Of a stretch of DNA of 64,000 bases, positions 12,152-23,365 are shown piece after piece. This stretch comes from Anarhynchus alexandrinus (taxonomy: Eukaryota; Chordata; Aves; Charadriiformes; Charadriidae), in contig VUYV01000295.1 of the NCBI GenBank assembly GCA_008711295.1, positions 221,040 to 285,039 of the forward strand, read 5' to 3'. Below the pieces are notes generated by a model that was not told where the DNA came from, did no database searches, and saw only the letters and a list, made by a program, of their open reading frames with translations. Positions within the stretch are counted from its first letter, which is position 1, and each line of letters opens with the position of its first letter. The translations under genes and the position numbers were made by a program.

Positions 12152-12805
12152 GCCGAGAAGGACTTGGGGGTATTGGTGGATGAAAAGCTGGACATGAGCC
12201 AATAACGTGCCCAGAAAGCCAACCGTCTTCTGTGCTGTATCAAAAGAAGATTCTGCCCCTCTCCTCTGCTCTGGTGAGACCCCACCTGGAGTACCGCATC
12301 CAGCTCTGGAGCCCTAACCACAGGAAAGACATGAATCTGTTTGAGCAGGTCCAGAGGAGGGCCACAAAACGATTAATCAGAGTGCTGGAGCACCTCTCCT
12401 ATGGGGACAGACTGATGAGAGAGTTGGGGTTGTTCAGCCTGGAGAAGAGTTTGCTCCAGGGAGACCTTATTGTGGCCTTTCAGTACTTAAAGGGGGCCTA
12501 CAGGAAAGATGGGGACAAACTTGTTAGCAGGGCCTGTTGCAATGGCACAAGGGGTAAATGCTTTAAACTAAAAGAGGGACAATTTAGACCAGATATAAGG
12601 AAGGAGTGTTTTACTGTGAGGGTGGCGAAACACTGGAACAGGTTGCCCAGAGAGGTGGTAGATGCCCCATCCCTGGAAATATTCAAGGTCAGGTTGGATG
12701 GGGCCCTGAGCAACCTGATCCTAATGGAAGATGTCCTTGCTCATTGCAGGGGAGGTTGGACTAGATGACCTTGAAAAGTCCCTTCCAACCCAAACTATTC
12801 TATGG
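12152..12805 (+). mobile_element. CR1 LINE, 5'-truncated, sense to MAML3
   Basis: This is the 3' end of a chicken-repeat-1 retrotransposon. It opens within the ORF2 region (GAAGGACTTGGGGGTATTGG...), continues through the typical CCCCACCTGGAGTA and TTCAGCCTGGAGAAGAG blocks, and ends in CCTTCCAACCCAAACTATTCTATG. It ends without a poly(A) tail, as CR1 does. A short internal deletion relative to the usual sequence lies near 12240, and an in-frame stop is present at about 12202. It is 5'-truncated like nearly all CR1 copies and not expected to be mobile. Confidence 0.95.
12232..12768 (+). pseudogene. CR1 ORF2 (reverse transcriptase) C-terminal fragment
   Basis: The open frame of 178 codons lies inside the CR1 copy. 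It encodes the tail of the CR1 ORF2 protein downstream of the polymerase palm, with recognisable [20 protein letters not shown] and HWNRLP segments. The catalytic reverse-transcriptase motifs and the endonuclease domain are missing because the element is 5'-truncated. The frame has no initiator of its own (the first codon of the open stretch is GTG). It is a dead fragment with an unusually well preserved frame, not a host gene. Confidence 0.9.
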
Positions 12806-13914
12806 TGGCTGAACTTAGTTGCTATGAAGACAACCAGCGTAAGCCTCTTCTGTTGGGCAGAGGCAAACTTCAGGTTCTGTAAAGAAAGGTGGATATTTGC
12901 ATTGCGTCTGAGGGGTCAAAAGTAAGAGGAGCGGTTCCTCCAGAGGCACGTTTGGAGCAGGAACCGAGGTAGAGGATCTGAGTAGCTCTCTGGAGAGCTC
13001 ACCTATACCTGTCCACTATACAGGGAGCTGTATTCACTATACCTTGCTGCACCAGTGCCTAAAGTTAAGTGGTGTTGGGAGCTCATCGTGAAGCCGTAAA
13101 TTTCTCGTCTTTCTTTCTCTTTAAAAAATGTCTGCATCCATGGCAAAGTAAAAGATTCACAATGTATTTTATTATGGCTTGTGGGTACATTTTGCTACAT
13201 AAATAATTCTACCTTCCATAATTACAGAGAACATTAATAAAAATTATGATTTTCAGCTGTGATATGTACTTGCATTGAAGCTGGTCCAAATTTGCAATTC
13301 TTGGGATTTGGACAAAGGAAAATAGACAGGGTCAGTTATTTTTATGGCTGTCGCTGTGGTGTCTTGGACTGAAAACAGCTGCGAGGTGGGGAAAAAAATT
13401 CTAAACCTGACAAATTTCATGTAAATTACGGGCCTTGAAAAACATATTTTAATAAATTAATTAATGGAGGCTTGCTTCTAACCCTCCAGCACCTATATCG
13501 GGGTGCTGCGTGGGCCGAGGGTTTCCTGAGGTGGGGGGCAGCGGGGGCTCCCCATGGCGGGGTCTGTGAGGGCAAGGCCAGGCCGCTGGGCCCCATCCCA
13601 CCCAGGAGCAGGGCAGCCCCGGGCATCAGGCACCTCCCTGGGGACAGGGTGTGGGAGATGGGCCCATGGGTGGCTGGGTAGGGCTGAGGGAGGTGGAGAG
13701 CTGGGCTTGGATGCGCCGGTGCAGTCTCCATGGGGTGGCCGCGCTTGCCTCGTTTCACCCCGAGCCTGGCAGATGGTGGTGGTTTTGCACAGCCCAGGAA
13801 AAGGCTTGGGCTGAATGTCACTCCGGGGAAACTCAGATCTTGCCTCCAGCCAGGAGAGTTCACGGCTCTGCTCTTAGCACAGCTCTTAAATCACCACTGG
13901 GATTTGCAAGGAGT

Positions 13915-14185
13915 TCACAGCAGCATAACTATCAAATCATGCCTCCGAATTGATCCTGTGGGCTGGGACGTCGGACCCTGGCCGGGAAAGCTATTGATTC
14001 TCGACAAACAGCCTCGCAGGATGGAGAGGCGGTGTGATCTATACTGTTGTGCTCTTTCCTCGCTCGTACGAGTTACGACCGCCATGACACGGGCATCCAG
14101 CAGCTCCGTGACATCAAATGCTTCATGGTAGCTGGATGTGTCATTCAGCGCTCTGCACAGGGAGGCACACGCGGTGGTGAACTCT
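13915..14185 (-). other. Candidate antisense terminal exon (unidentified, speculative)
   Basis: On the minus strand a pyrimidine-rich acceptor GGGTTCTCTTCATCCAG precedes 14185. About 90 codons then stay open to a TGA at 13915. The conceptual peptide has helix-like content (EAFDVTELLDARVMAVV, then TRTSEERAQQYRSHRLS) and no low complexity. A minus-strand AATAAA exists at 13173-13168, about 740 bp further on. I recognise no family, and open frames of this length also occur by chance in the window. Confidence 0.15.
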
Positions 14186-16231
14186 CTGGATGAAGAGAAC
14201 CCACTCAGTAAACAGAGGTGCGATGAGACTGAGCGCTCTCTGTGAAAGTACCGGTGTAGAGAGGAACACACTTCCCTCGTCTTCCTCTTCCTTACTCCTC
14301 TTCTCCAAAGGGCTGGATCTCTCTTGGAAAAATGCTGATGCTTAGGCGCTCGTTGCCATTATTTATAGATTAAATCTGTAATTGGTTGCAGCTCTTTAGA
14401 GACACATTCAGGTGCCAGTGCTTTTTCAGTGCTTGTTATTTGGATGCTGTGTGGTATGTACGTTCATCTTAGATATTGTGACCCCAGGACCTTTTGTTCT
14501 GATGTATATACACCTATTAGCATAGGAAATACTACCCAAATAATGAAAATCAGGGAAGTTTGTTTCATTCCAAGCAAGGTTTCAAAGTATAAGCAACAGC
14601 TTGTTTCTTAGGTTTTCTTTGAATTTGTGGTAATTAGCATCTGTCACCTGTATTGTAACTGAAATGTGAAAAATGGAGAAATACTAAACTTAAGGAGAAA
14701 TGGAAACTTCTGCTACATGGGCAGCTTTTCATGTGTATTGTTACAAGTTACTATAGTAAAGCTTTTCCACAGAGATGGGCTTTTTCCAGTGGAGTGGTAA
14801 GAAAATCTTCGTTTGGTTCTTTCCATTTTCTAAAAAAAATGGCTCTGCATCAGCTTGGGAGTTGCAGGAAACAACGGCCCGTGTGGCTTTGTTCTGCTTG
14901 TTCCAGCTGCTTATTCTAGACAGAAGGGCAACCCAGAGAGGAGGGCTCGACAAGTCTTGCTGGTAAAACTAAGAGCAAGTTGTTATTACTCAGGTTAAGA
15001 GGTGCTTTTTATGCCTGTCGTGGTTCATTAATATTTTTTTGCTTTTGCAGTGTGTTTTAAAATTCAGGTGTTGTGTAGATGTTTAAAATCTGCATTGTAT
15101 TAGTTTACATTCCTGTACCTTAAAGGCACGGCAAGCTCGGGACCTAAACTTTGCGGTGATGTTTCTAAAGTCTCTATTAATCATTCCCAGGATGTTTTCA
15201 GGCACTGCATTGTTCATCTAGCTTTCAGCTGCCGCTCAGAAATAAGCAAATACAAACCAAAAATTGCTCTTGGAGTTAAACTGCGGAGGAGAAGTCCATG
15301 AAGCTGCTGGAAAAACAACCCAGCCATCCTGAATAAGCCAATAGCAGGGAAAGAAATATAACACTTGTAGTGCGAAAGGCTCTCTCCTTCGCTCTTTGCA
15401 TGCGTCAGCCACAAAAATAGCAACATCGGGAACAAAGCTCTATTGGTTAATGAAGGAGGAGGAAAAAGGTGAGGCTGCTCCAAGTTGCGCTAATCACGTT
15501 CTTTCCCGTGATAGCCGGGTTACCTTGGTAGTTATTGCCGCAAAAGTGCAAAGTTTGAGTCTGCGCCTTCCTGACATTTCTGCTTCTGTTTCTTCTCTTT
15601 GCCGGCTTGCATTGGCTTTGTGGTCACTTTTAGCCCTGTCAGCACGTTGAAAATTGCTGACAGTAAACACCGAAGGCATGCATGCATGCTACTGAGAAAA
15701 AAAAAAAAAACAAACCCAACAAAAACCCACAAGGAAAACAGCCTTGGGTAAATGGTGGATTCGCTCACTGTTACATGTTCACAGCTTCCAGGCACAGTCT
15801 GGAGCCTCTTACAAAATACAGGGCTTGGAATTTTGTTTTTAAAGGGAATTGATACAGGCTACGACAATGCTCACTTTTCCTTGTGAGTTTTGGGATGTGC
15901 AGGAGGAGAGAGGTTTCTTGTGTGTCATACTGTGCGGGACAGGAGAAATACTAAGAATTCCAAGCCGAGCAGCAGCCATAGCCAAACCCCAAACCATGGG
16001 GTTTGAGACAGATAATTTGTCCATCCCTGAGGCAGCCGGGACATCAGGGGGACTCGCAGGTCCGATGCCCTGTGTCGTCATTGCCGTGCCCACCTTCAGG
16101 AAGGTGAACGATGTAGAAACTGCCCCATGTGGTGATCAGTATTAAATGCTGTGCACTGTAGCAGGTTTGAATTTTACACAGGTTAAATGGTGGGCAGGAG
16201 AGGGCAGAAAAAGGGGCCACGTTGGGCTCAC

Positions 16232-16465
16232 CTGGGGAAGTGTAGGCTGGGGAACAAGGCTTCTCTTCGAAGTACCCGAGCATGTTGTCGCGTGCTAGTA
16301 TGGGCAGGGTATCCCCACATTCCTGTGGGTTCGGCGTGCCCTGGTTAGCCAGCAGGCGTGGAGCTGAGGAGCTGGATTCTGCTTCCACCAAACTTGCCGA
16401 GGTGCTGCACCCATCAACAAAATTGGATGTGACCCCTGGAGAACGTGATATGGTGCACCTGTCCA
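16232..16465 (-). other. Candidate antisense internal exon (unidentified, speculative)
   Basis: The minus strand is open for about 78 codons, up to a near-perfect donor CCCCAG|GTGAGC at 16232/16231. The frame continues open beyond it to 16044. The upstream acceptor is weak. The donor phase (1) would be compatible with an AG at 14184 near the next candidate exon, but not with the AG immediately upstream at 14186. I recognise no family. Confidence 0.12.
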
Positions 16466-18224
16466 GTCAGGTCTACTGTCTGTACTCGAACAGGCAGTGT
16501 GAAGTTGTGTTATTGCTCAACAGAGATGGGGTCCTGCAGTCATCTCAGAAATCAGGAGGGGTTAAGGGTGAGAAAGAAAATAAGGTAAATCTGACTGGAG
16601 TAGGAAGAGATGGAGAGGCCAGAGGTGAAGGCGGAATGAGAACTTGGACCTCTTTGATTTCAGTATTTATTATTTATATATTATTTCCCTGCAGAGCGCA
16701 GGGAAAGGGGGTAGGCTGGACTCAATCAAAAATGGGGTTTGCTGGGAACCTGTTGCTGTTTTTATAGGAGTTTACCCAGCTGCTTTGGAGCCACTGCAGC
16801 TGTCTGGAGCAGTTGTAGTGCACGTTGTGTTGGAAGCTCTCGTCCTGGCTGGTGTCATGCTACCTCGGAGCCACATCCACCTCTCCAGAGGCTCTCACCA
16901 GGAGCCAGGCCACTTGCCCAGCCACGAGAAGCTCCTTCAATGTGGGCACTGGAGTGGACGGTGACCCAGGGGCTTCCTTCCTCCCCTCTTTCCACTGTAG
17001 AGGTGGTGCAGGACGGAGATGAGTCCTGCAGCCTGAACCAGAACCGCAAAGATAAGACACAGGCCAGGATCTCGTGTCTCTGGAGTTACAGGAGAGGTCC
17101 TTTGTGGAAATTATTAATTATTCTGCTTTCAACTGATGCGGTTAGGGTCAGGATTTGGACGGACCTGATCTATTTTAAGAATATCTATTTAAGAACACGG
17201 TTTCCAAACTCAGTTTAAACTTGGTGTGGTCTCATTCATGCCAGCCAGCCAGGCTGCGTTTTGGTACGAGCTAGCCCGAGCTGCCTTCAATCTCTGCTTC
17301 AGACTGAATTAAACACAGGCAACCCAAAGCTGATGGAGTCCTTACTGCCTTGCCAGCTGAAGGTAAAATGCCATGAGAAACAGGTGCTGGATGCTGGGGA
17401 AAAGAGACGGATGTTAGGAGAAAAGTCACGGGGTCTGTCTACCCGTGGTGTTCTGTAAGCGCTGCTGCCTGCTCAAGGCTGGCAGAAGCTGCGTCTTCCT
17501 GCCAGTGGGTAGTGCCTGCCCTACTCCGAGCGCTGCGTCGGCAATGAGTAAATAAACCAAAATTATTTGCTTCTTGACACTAGAGATTACGCCGAATCCC
17601 CGCTGTAAAGCTCCCTGCGTTAGAACCCGAAATATTTTTTTAAAGAATTCCTAGGAGGGTGTTGGCACATAATGGCTAATTTTGTAAATCTTGCATTAAA
17701 AAGGGGGTTGTACATTGGAAGAGGCTTCTGCTATATTTAGAAGAAAACTTCATGCTCCCGCTGTCAGGATGTGAGCTTAATTACAGCATGCTGCAAACTT
17801 TGCTTTTGTGAAGGATATTTTTCTGCGCTGCTTGCTTCAAAAAGCACAGTTTTGCTGCTATTTTTACGATGCTTTTGTAACAGCAGCAGGAGTTGAAATG
17901 GGTTTGGTGAAACTTGAGAAGGATTCTCTGACAAAACCAGTGATAGTAGTTGTGCCGTTCCCAGCTCGTAACTTCTCACCAGCTGAAATGAATCAATGTC
18001 AGGAGGAAGGCGTAGCCAGTTTCTGTTCCTTTTTTTTCTTCTTTTTCCTTCTTTTTTTTTTTAACCCCCCCTTCCTGTAACTTGCAATTCACTTTTCTAT
18101 TATACCCCAAATTATCTGGCAGGATTTTAATATGGATCCGCTTTTGCTGCTGCATTTATGGTTGGGTTACCTGCTAGAGGATTGCGATAGAAAAATAAAA
18201 CTGGTAAGTTAGCAAGTTTTACAT

Positions 18225-18270
18225 CCAAAACCAATGAAAAAAGTACACCCAAAACCAATGAAAAAGTACA
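18225..18270. repeat. 23-bp tandem duplication
   Basis: CCAAAACCAATGAAAAAAGT plus ACA is present twice, at 18225-18247 and 18249-18270. The two copies differ by one A in the A-run. Confidence 0.9.
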
Positions 18271-21200
18271 CGTGATTCAGCCTCCGTGCCTTAAGAGATA
18301 ACTGCTAGCTCCTTGCAATAATTGCCAAGGTGTAAGGAGACTTTTGTCCCTTATCATGGAATCGGGACGTGGTTTGCGGAGGCCGTCGCGCTCTGCTCCA
18401 GAGAATAGCAGAGCTGATGCACCTGAGGTGTGGTGGCAGAGAGTTTGTGGTGGGGGTGTGCGTGTGTGTTGTACCTGAACAGCAAAGGATCTTAAGGCTG
18501 CAGAGGGAAATGTTTAGAAATCAGGAAACATGGAAGATTTGGGGGGAGTGAGGGCAGGGTGGCGTGGGTTTGTTTTTTTCTGAAGGCTTCTTTCCCTCCT
18601 TCAGCAGAGTTGTCTGTCTCCTTGCGCTGTGTGCGTACAAGGTAACTCCTGGTGGGAGTCATACGTAGGGAAAGAGTTTTAGTTTAAGCAGCGTAAAAAA
18701 ACCCCATCACCTCTCCCCAAACTGTTCTATGCGGGGAGGGATACGCATTTCTTACTCGGGTGGCGCAACTGGGATGTCCTGAACATTGCTGAGTGTGAGG
18801 ATTACAGTCTAAATTGCATCCATAGCTGTGAAGGACAGCTGGCACCTCTCACAAAGTTCTCAGATGCAGTGCAGGACTGAGTTCCCATTAAAGTTACTCC
18901 GAGAAAACTGTGTTGCTGTAAACACGCTGCTGTAGGAGAGGGTTTCAGTGTTTTGCACCACCCAGATGTTGGGTGCTTCTCTTGGTCACTAAGTCCTGAA
19001 GACCTCTGAGCCCTTGGTTACCTCTGCGTGTAGTTAGGTGTCTGGGAAGTCCTCAAGCCTAGAGCACCTACAGAGATACACAAGGAGGAAGCGTTACCTC
19101 CTGAAAGCATCTCGCCTGATTTCAGGGGTCATTTCATACCGAAGCAGCAAGACATGCAGAAGCCAAACACGTGAACCTCATAGAGGCACAGGTGTGAGGA
19201 GGCACGTGGCCATGCCCGGAAGGTTGGGTTTCGGAGGGATTTCTTTGAAACTAGAGAAGAGAAGTGCGCACGTTTCTCCTGCTCGCACACTGGGGTGGCA
19301 TTTGGGGTGGGAAGAGGGAAATTCCCAGGCGTACTGAGGAGCATCCTGCGACAGAGGGGGCCGGGCGGGCAGGCAGGAGGGAGCGATCTGCTGCGCAAAG
19401 GTGCGGTTGGATGGGGAACTTGAAAGTCCAGATTCAGTCTGCACCTAGGAAAAGATTCCTTAAAGAAACAAAGTAATTCAAAGTGAGCGGCATCTGCTCT
19501 CTCTCTTTTTTCTTTTTTTTTTTTAATATTGATTGGAGCTGTCTTAAAGTGGGAAGAAAACACACTTTTTTTTTAAAGGTAGTGGAGAAGTTTTCTGCAA
19601 AATATTTAATTTGTCAACATGTTACACTAAAAAGTAAATATGACATAACTTGTTGGAAGAAACGTTATTTCCACTTTCACAAATAGTAATGTAAATGTTA
19701 AATTTGCTTTTATTCCCCCCCCTCCCTTGGTTTTTAAATGGAAAATAAAATAATTGGCCAGATGTCTTGGAGATTTGATGATAGATTACGCAGTACGGAA
19801 GCTTGACACCTGGTAGAAATTCTCCTTTCTGCAAGGCTTTTATAATGTAACAATATAAATTCATGTATCTAAGGTAAACTGTTTTCCTACCCCCGTGGGA
19901 CTCACACAAATTTCTCCTATTAGCGTGGTGCAAGGATTCTATTGAGACTGCTCACCTGATGAGCAGAAATCTACACAAGTGGCATTTGCCAAAATCCCAA
20001 CAGAGAGAGACTCTGGTTGGAAATAATAATAATTGAAAACATTTTTGATTTGGACAGGGCCATGCTCAAAGACATTCCAGCATCTTACTAGAAAATTACT
20101 GCTATAATAATAAACAACCCTGATGGCCGGGGGTGGGTAGAATAATTCAAGATCATGAGGTGGTGTTTTGCCTCTGTGCTGTGTTTCTCGGCTTTGTTTT
20201 AACAGTATCATGGCAGCCCTCCCCTGAGAAGGGTGCTCGTTTCCTACATAAAGGATGAAAAGCTCCTTCCTTTTCTGAAACACTGCAGGTTCCCTCTGTT
20301 TCCAGAAACTTGCTGGAGTAGCACTGCTATCTGAGAGTCGAACAAATAAACCTCCCTTGTCCCTCCTTTCCCTGGGATTTTGGACTGTTGGCTCAAACAA
20401 TACTTCTCACAGTGAAGGAAAGAATTTGTTGAGCTGCATTTATTAATTATGGGCCAAATATTGACGTTCCGATTCTGTGCTTACCTGTTCTAAGACAATG
20501 TGAAAACAGAGCCAAGACCCTTATAATTCTGTTTTTGCTTCGTTGACAGTGTGCCAGAACAAAAGTGGCATAATGTGGGAAAGTATAATGAATATTTTGC
20601 CTAGAACAACTTTGATGTGTTTGTGTTTCTTTAAACATAATCTAAGACATTAAAAAAAAAACTTTCTGTCAGTGAGAGCTAAGCATTAGTCTCTAGACAA
20701 TTCTTGCTGCAATTAAGAATTACATAACAATCTGATTGTTATAAGTCAAAATAACAAACTAGTGAGCATTAATAGAATATTTGGCTAGGAAAAAAGGAGA
20801 CTGGATGTCTTGTCTTTCTGTGGGCTGTGTAGAGAAAAGCTCTTCCACAGAGGACCAAAGCTTTTGGAAGAGAAGGGACTGAAATGGATGATTTAATACA
20901 CGTTCATAGAACAAATGTTTTGACTAATACCTTGCCCAGGACATTAAGTAAATGGCAAAGCAGAGAATTTCTTTGCTAAACGCTGTTCTATTTGCATGAA
21001 GGTACTTTCCTCTATGAATTGGGCTGGTTGGTGCTGAGAAATATTGACTTACTGAGGCAGACTGGGCAGAGGGTTTCATAAACAGAACATTTTTACCTAC
21101 TGGTGGTCTTTCTCCATCCCTTCTCTGCTCTTTAAAGGTTTTCTGCATAAGAGGTAGTTTTAAGTGAGAATGCTGTGATTGGTTTTTTTCCCCCCTGAAA

Positions 21201-21440
21201 TAAATAAAATTATTCCTAGTCCTAGTATCAGTATGCTGCTTTGAGGAGAGCTGTATTAATGCTGTTAATTGTCTCTTTAATGTATTGATACTTCATTGTA
21301 AGGTTACTGCTGGCACCTCAGAGCCTGATCTGGCAGGGATGGCCAAGTGGAAAACAGACACCTTCAGACCTTCTGTCCTCCAGCTCCCTGGAGAAGTATA
21401 GGTGGGTGGAAAAGAGGAGCAGGGAAGCACTGGAGAGAAC

Positions 21441-21521
21441 GATGGTCCATCTCCCTCCTTCCTCCTAGATGGTCCATCTGCCTCCTCCATCCTAGATGGT
21501 CCATCTGCCTCCTTCTTCCTA
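21441..21521. repeat. Minisatellite, three 27-bp units
   Basis: There are three consecutive 27-bp copies, each beginning GATGGTCCATCT and ending CCTA, at 21441-21467, 21468-21494 and 21495-21521. They differ at only a few positions. The unit length is a multiple of three, so open frames run through it, but I see no coding evidence. Confidence 0.95.
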
Positions 21522-22724
21522 TAAGTGGTAGCGCTGGAAACTTCAGTTTGGTTAGGGTGTAAGTCTTTCTGTCAGAGACCAAAATGATGACAGGTCTGAG
21601 TTGGAAGTCACTTCTGTCACCTTCTCTCCCCAGACCCTAATGCAGTAACAGCAAAGCTCTGGTTTCACAACACATCCAGGATGGACCTCAGGTAGCAGAG
21701 AGGCACGAAAGGTCAAAAGTCGCCTGTTACTATAATAGGTTAATCAGGCCCAAAGTTTGATTGGGCAACTTAGATCAGGTGAATGTTTAGCAGGCACAGG
21801 CTGTCCGGCCTGTAAACACCAAGGAGTATGTGATATATGACAGGGTGAACCACCAATAGCTGGCCAAAGGCCCAGCGAACGCAAGCGCAACAGTGCAGGG
21901 CATTCACTCCCCCAAGCCGGGGCACGGTTCTCCTAATATCCCCCCCTGTGCAAGGGGGTGGCCAGGTTGGGCAGGGGGCTGGCCTTGCAAACTGAGTGTG
22001 GGGGAGAGAAGAAAAAAGGACATTCTCCTTTCACTCCCTGCTTAAAATCAGCGCTGGGTGATGTTTCTGTGATTTCTGACGCGTTTCAGGAGTAAACATC
22101 CATAGGAGCTAGAGAAGCTGAGCCAGCACCAGCACAGTCTTTGTGTACTTTTGCTCCACAGGGTTTCCTCTTCCCTCCTGTCACTTATTCTTCTGAGGAG
22201 ACTTTTCTGACTAAGACAATAGCAGGCTCCTTTGCTACTGGCTCTCTTTGTGTCAGCCCACCAGCAGGGGATGCTTTGTAAGCCAGAATGAAGATAAAGT
22301 CCCGGAAGACCAAGTAATTAAAAGGAGGCGCAGGAGGGGGAGGGAGGGGGCTACCCACAAAGTACGCCTCAAGTTTTCTCTAATTTTGTGGCATTCACAG
22401 CTGGGTTGTGGTCACGGCTGACACAAGACAACTGGTTCCTGGTGGATCTGAGTCTTCACCACTGCGTGTTACTTGTGAAATCTGCCAACTTCCTGAGGTC
22501 GTTCTGGCCAGCAAAGGGCGGGCGGGCAGGAGCTGCCGTAGGAGTTAGTTGCCCAAAAGGCCGCCTGCTTGGTCTACCCGTGATGTCTGTCTTGGTTTTG
22601 ATTTGCAGCTGTTACCCAGGTCGGGGATTTATGCGATGTGTAGATCAGAATTTAGAATTATATTCAGCCCAGGAATATTTCAATTCTGGGAGTTCTGGTT
22701 CAGAGCGATCACTTGTTCAAATTG

Positions 22725-22742
22725 AAAAAAAAAAAAAAAAAA
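22725..22742. repeat. Poly(A) tract
   Basis: A18. It creates a Lys run inside a 182-codon chance frame (22388-22936), which argues against that frame being a gene. Confidence 0.9.
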
Positions 22743-23333
22743 TCCCTCAACTTTTATTGGAAGAGCTTCCAGGGAAGGCCTTGAACAGATTTATACTGTT
22801 TCTTTCAATCTGTGCAACACTGCTGCTGCTGCAGTCTGTGTGCTTGCTGCCAAAGGAAAACGGCAGACAACACAACACGTACGTACAATGCAAAACTTGT
22901 CACTTCCATAGGCAGAACTATCAACCTGGGTACTAATATAGAAGAGCGAAGAGAGGAGCATTATATTTGTCTGGATGGGTTTTGGTTTTTCTTCTTTTCT
23001 TTCTTCAAGCTTTCTACAATATCTCCTTGTGCAAAACAGATGCAAGGCAAAAGTACAGCTGAACAGATGCAAATCAGGTAACTAGCAGAGATCCGAAATG
23101 TGTAGTGAACTTTCTCACACATCCATATGCTTCACTGTACACTGCGAGAGAGGGAGGAGGCGGCTGTGAGCGAAGAGGCACATGATGGTGTTTCCTATAC
23201 AAAAAGAGCACCCTGGCAGCATGTCCGAGGAAGCATAATTTGGAGTTCTCTGGGCCACCGTGGGGGCTGAGTGACTTGGAATGGGTTGGGTTCCTGTATC
23301 AAAGCTGGGTGAGGTTTCCTGTGAGCATCAGCG

Positions 23334-23365
23334 TTAGTTAGTGACTAGTTAGTTAGTTAGTGAGT
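23334..23365. repeat. TTAG-type microsatellite
   Basis: A run of TTAG/GTTA units (TTAGTTAGTGACTAGTTAGT and onward) is interrupted once by GAC. Confidence 0.85.

Noticed and set aside
13426..13863. 145-codon Pro-rich minus-strand frame
   Set aside because: GC-rich low-information composition, with overlapping open frames on the other strand.
15839..16093. 84-codon minus-strand frame with protein-like look
   Set aside because: Used as a reality check: it looks as protein-like as the antisense candidates but has no splice borders, which shows how easily chance frames mislead here.
22388..22936. 182-codon plus-strand frame with a hydrophobic stretch
   Set aside because: It runs through an A18 homopolymer and has no family resemblance; the apparent membrane segment is a by-product of a T-rich tract.
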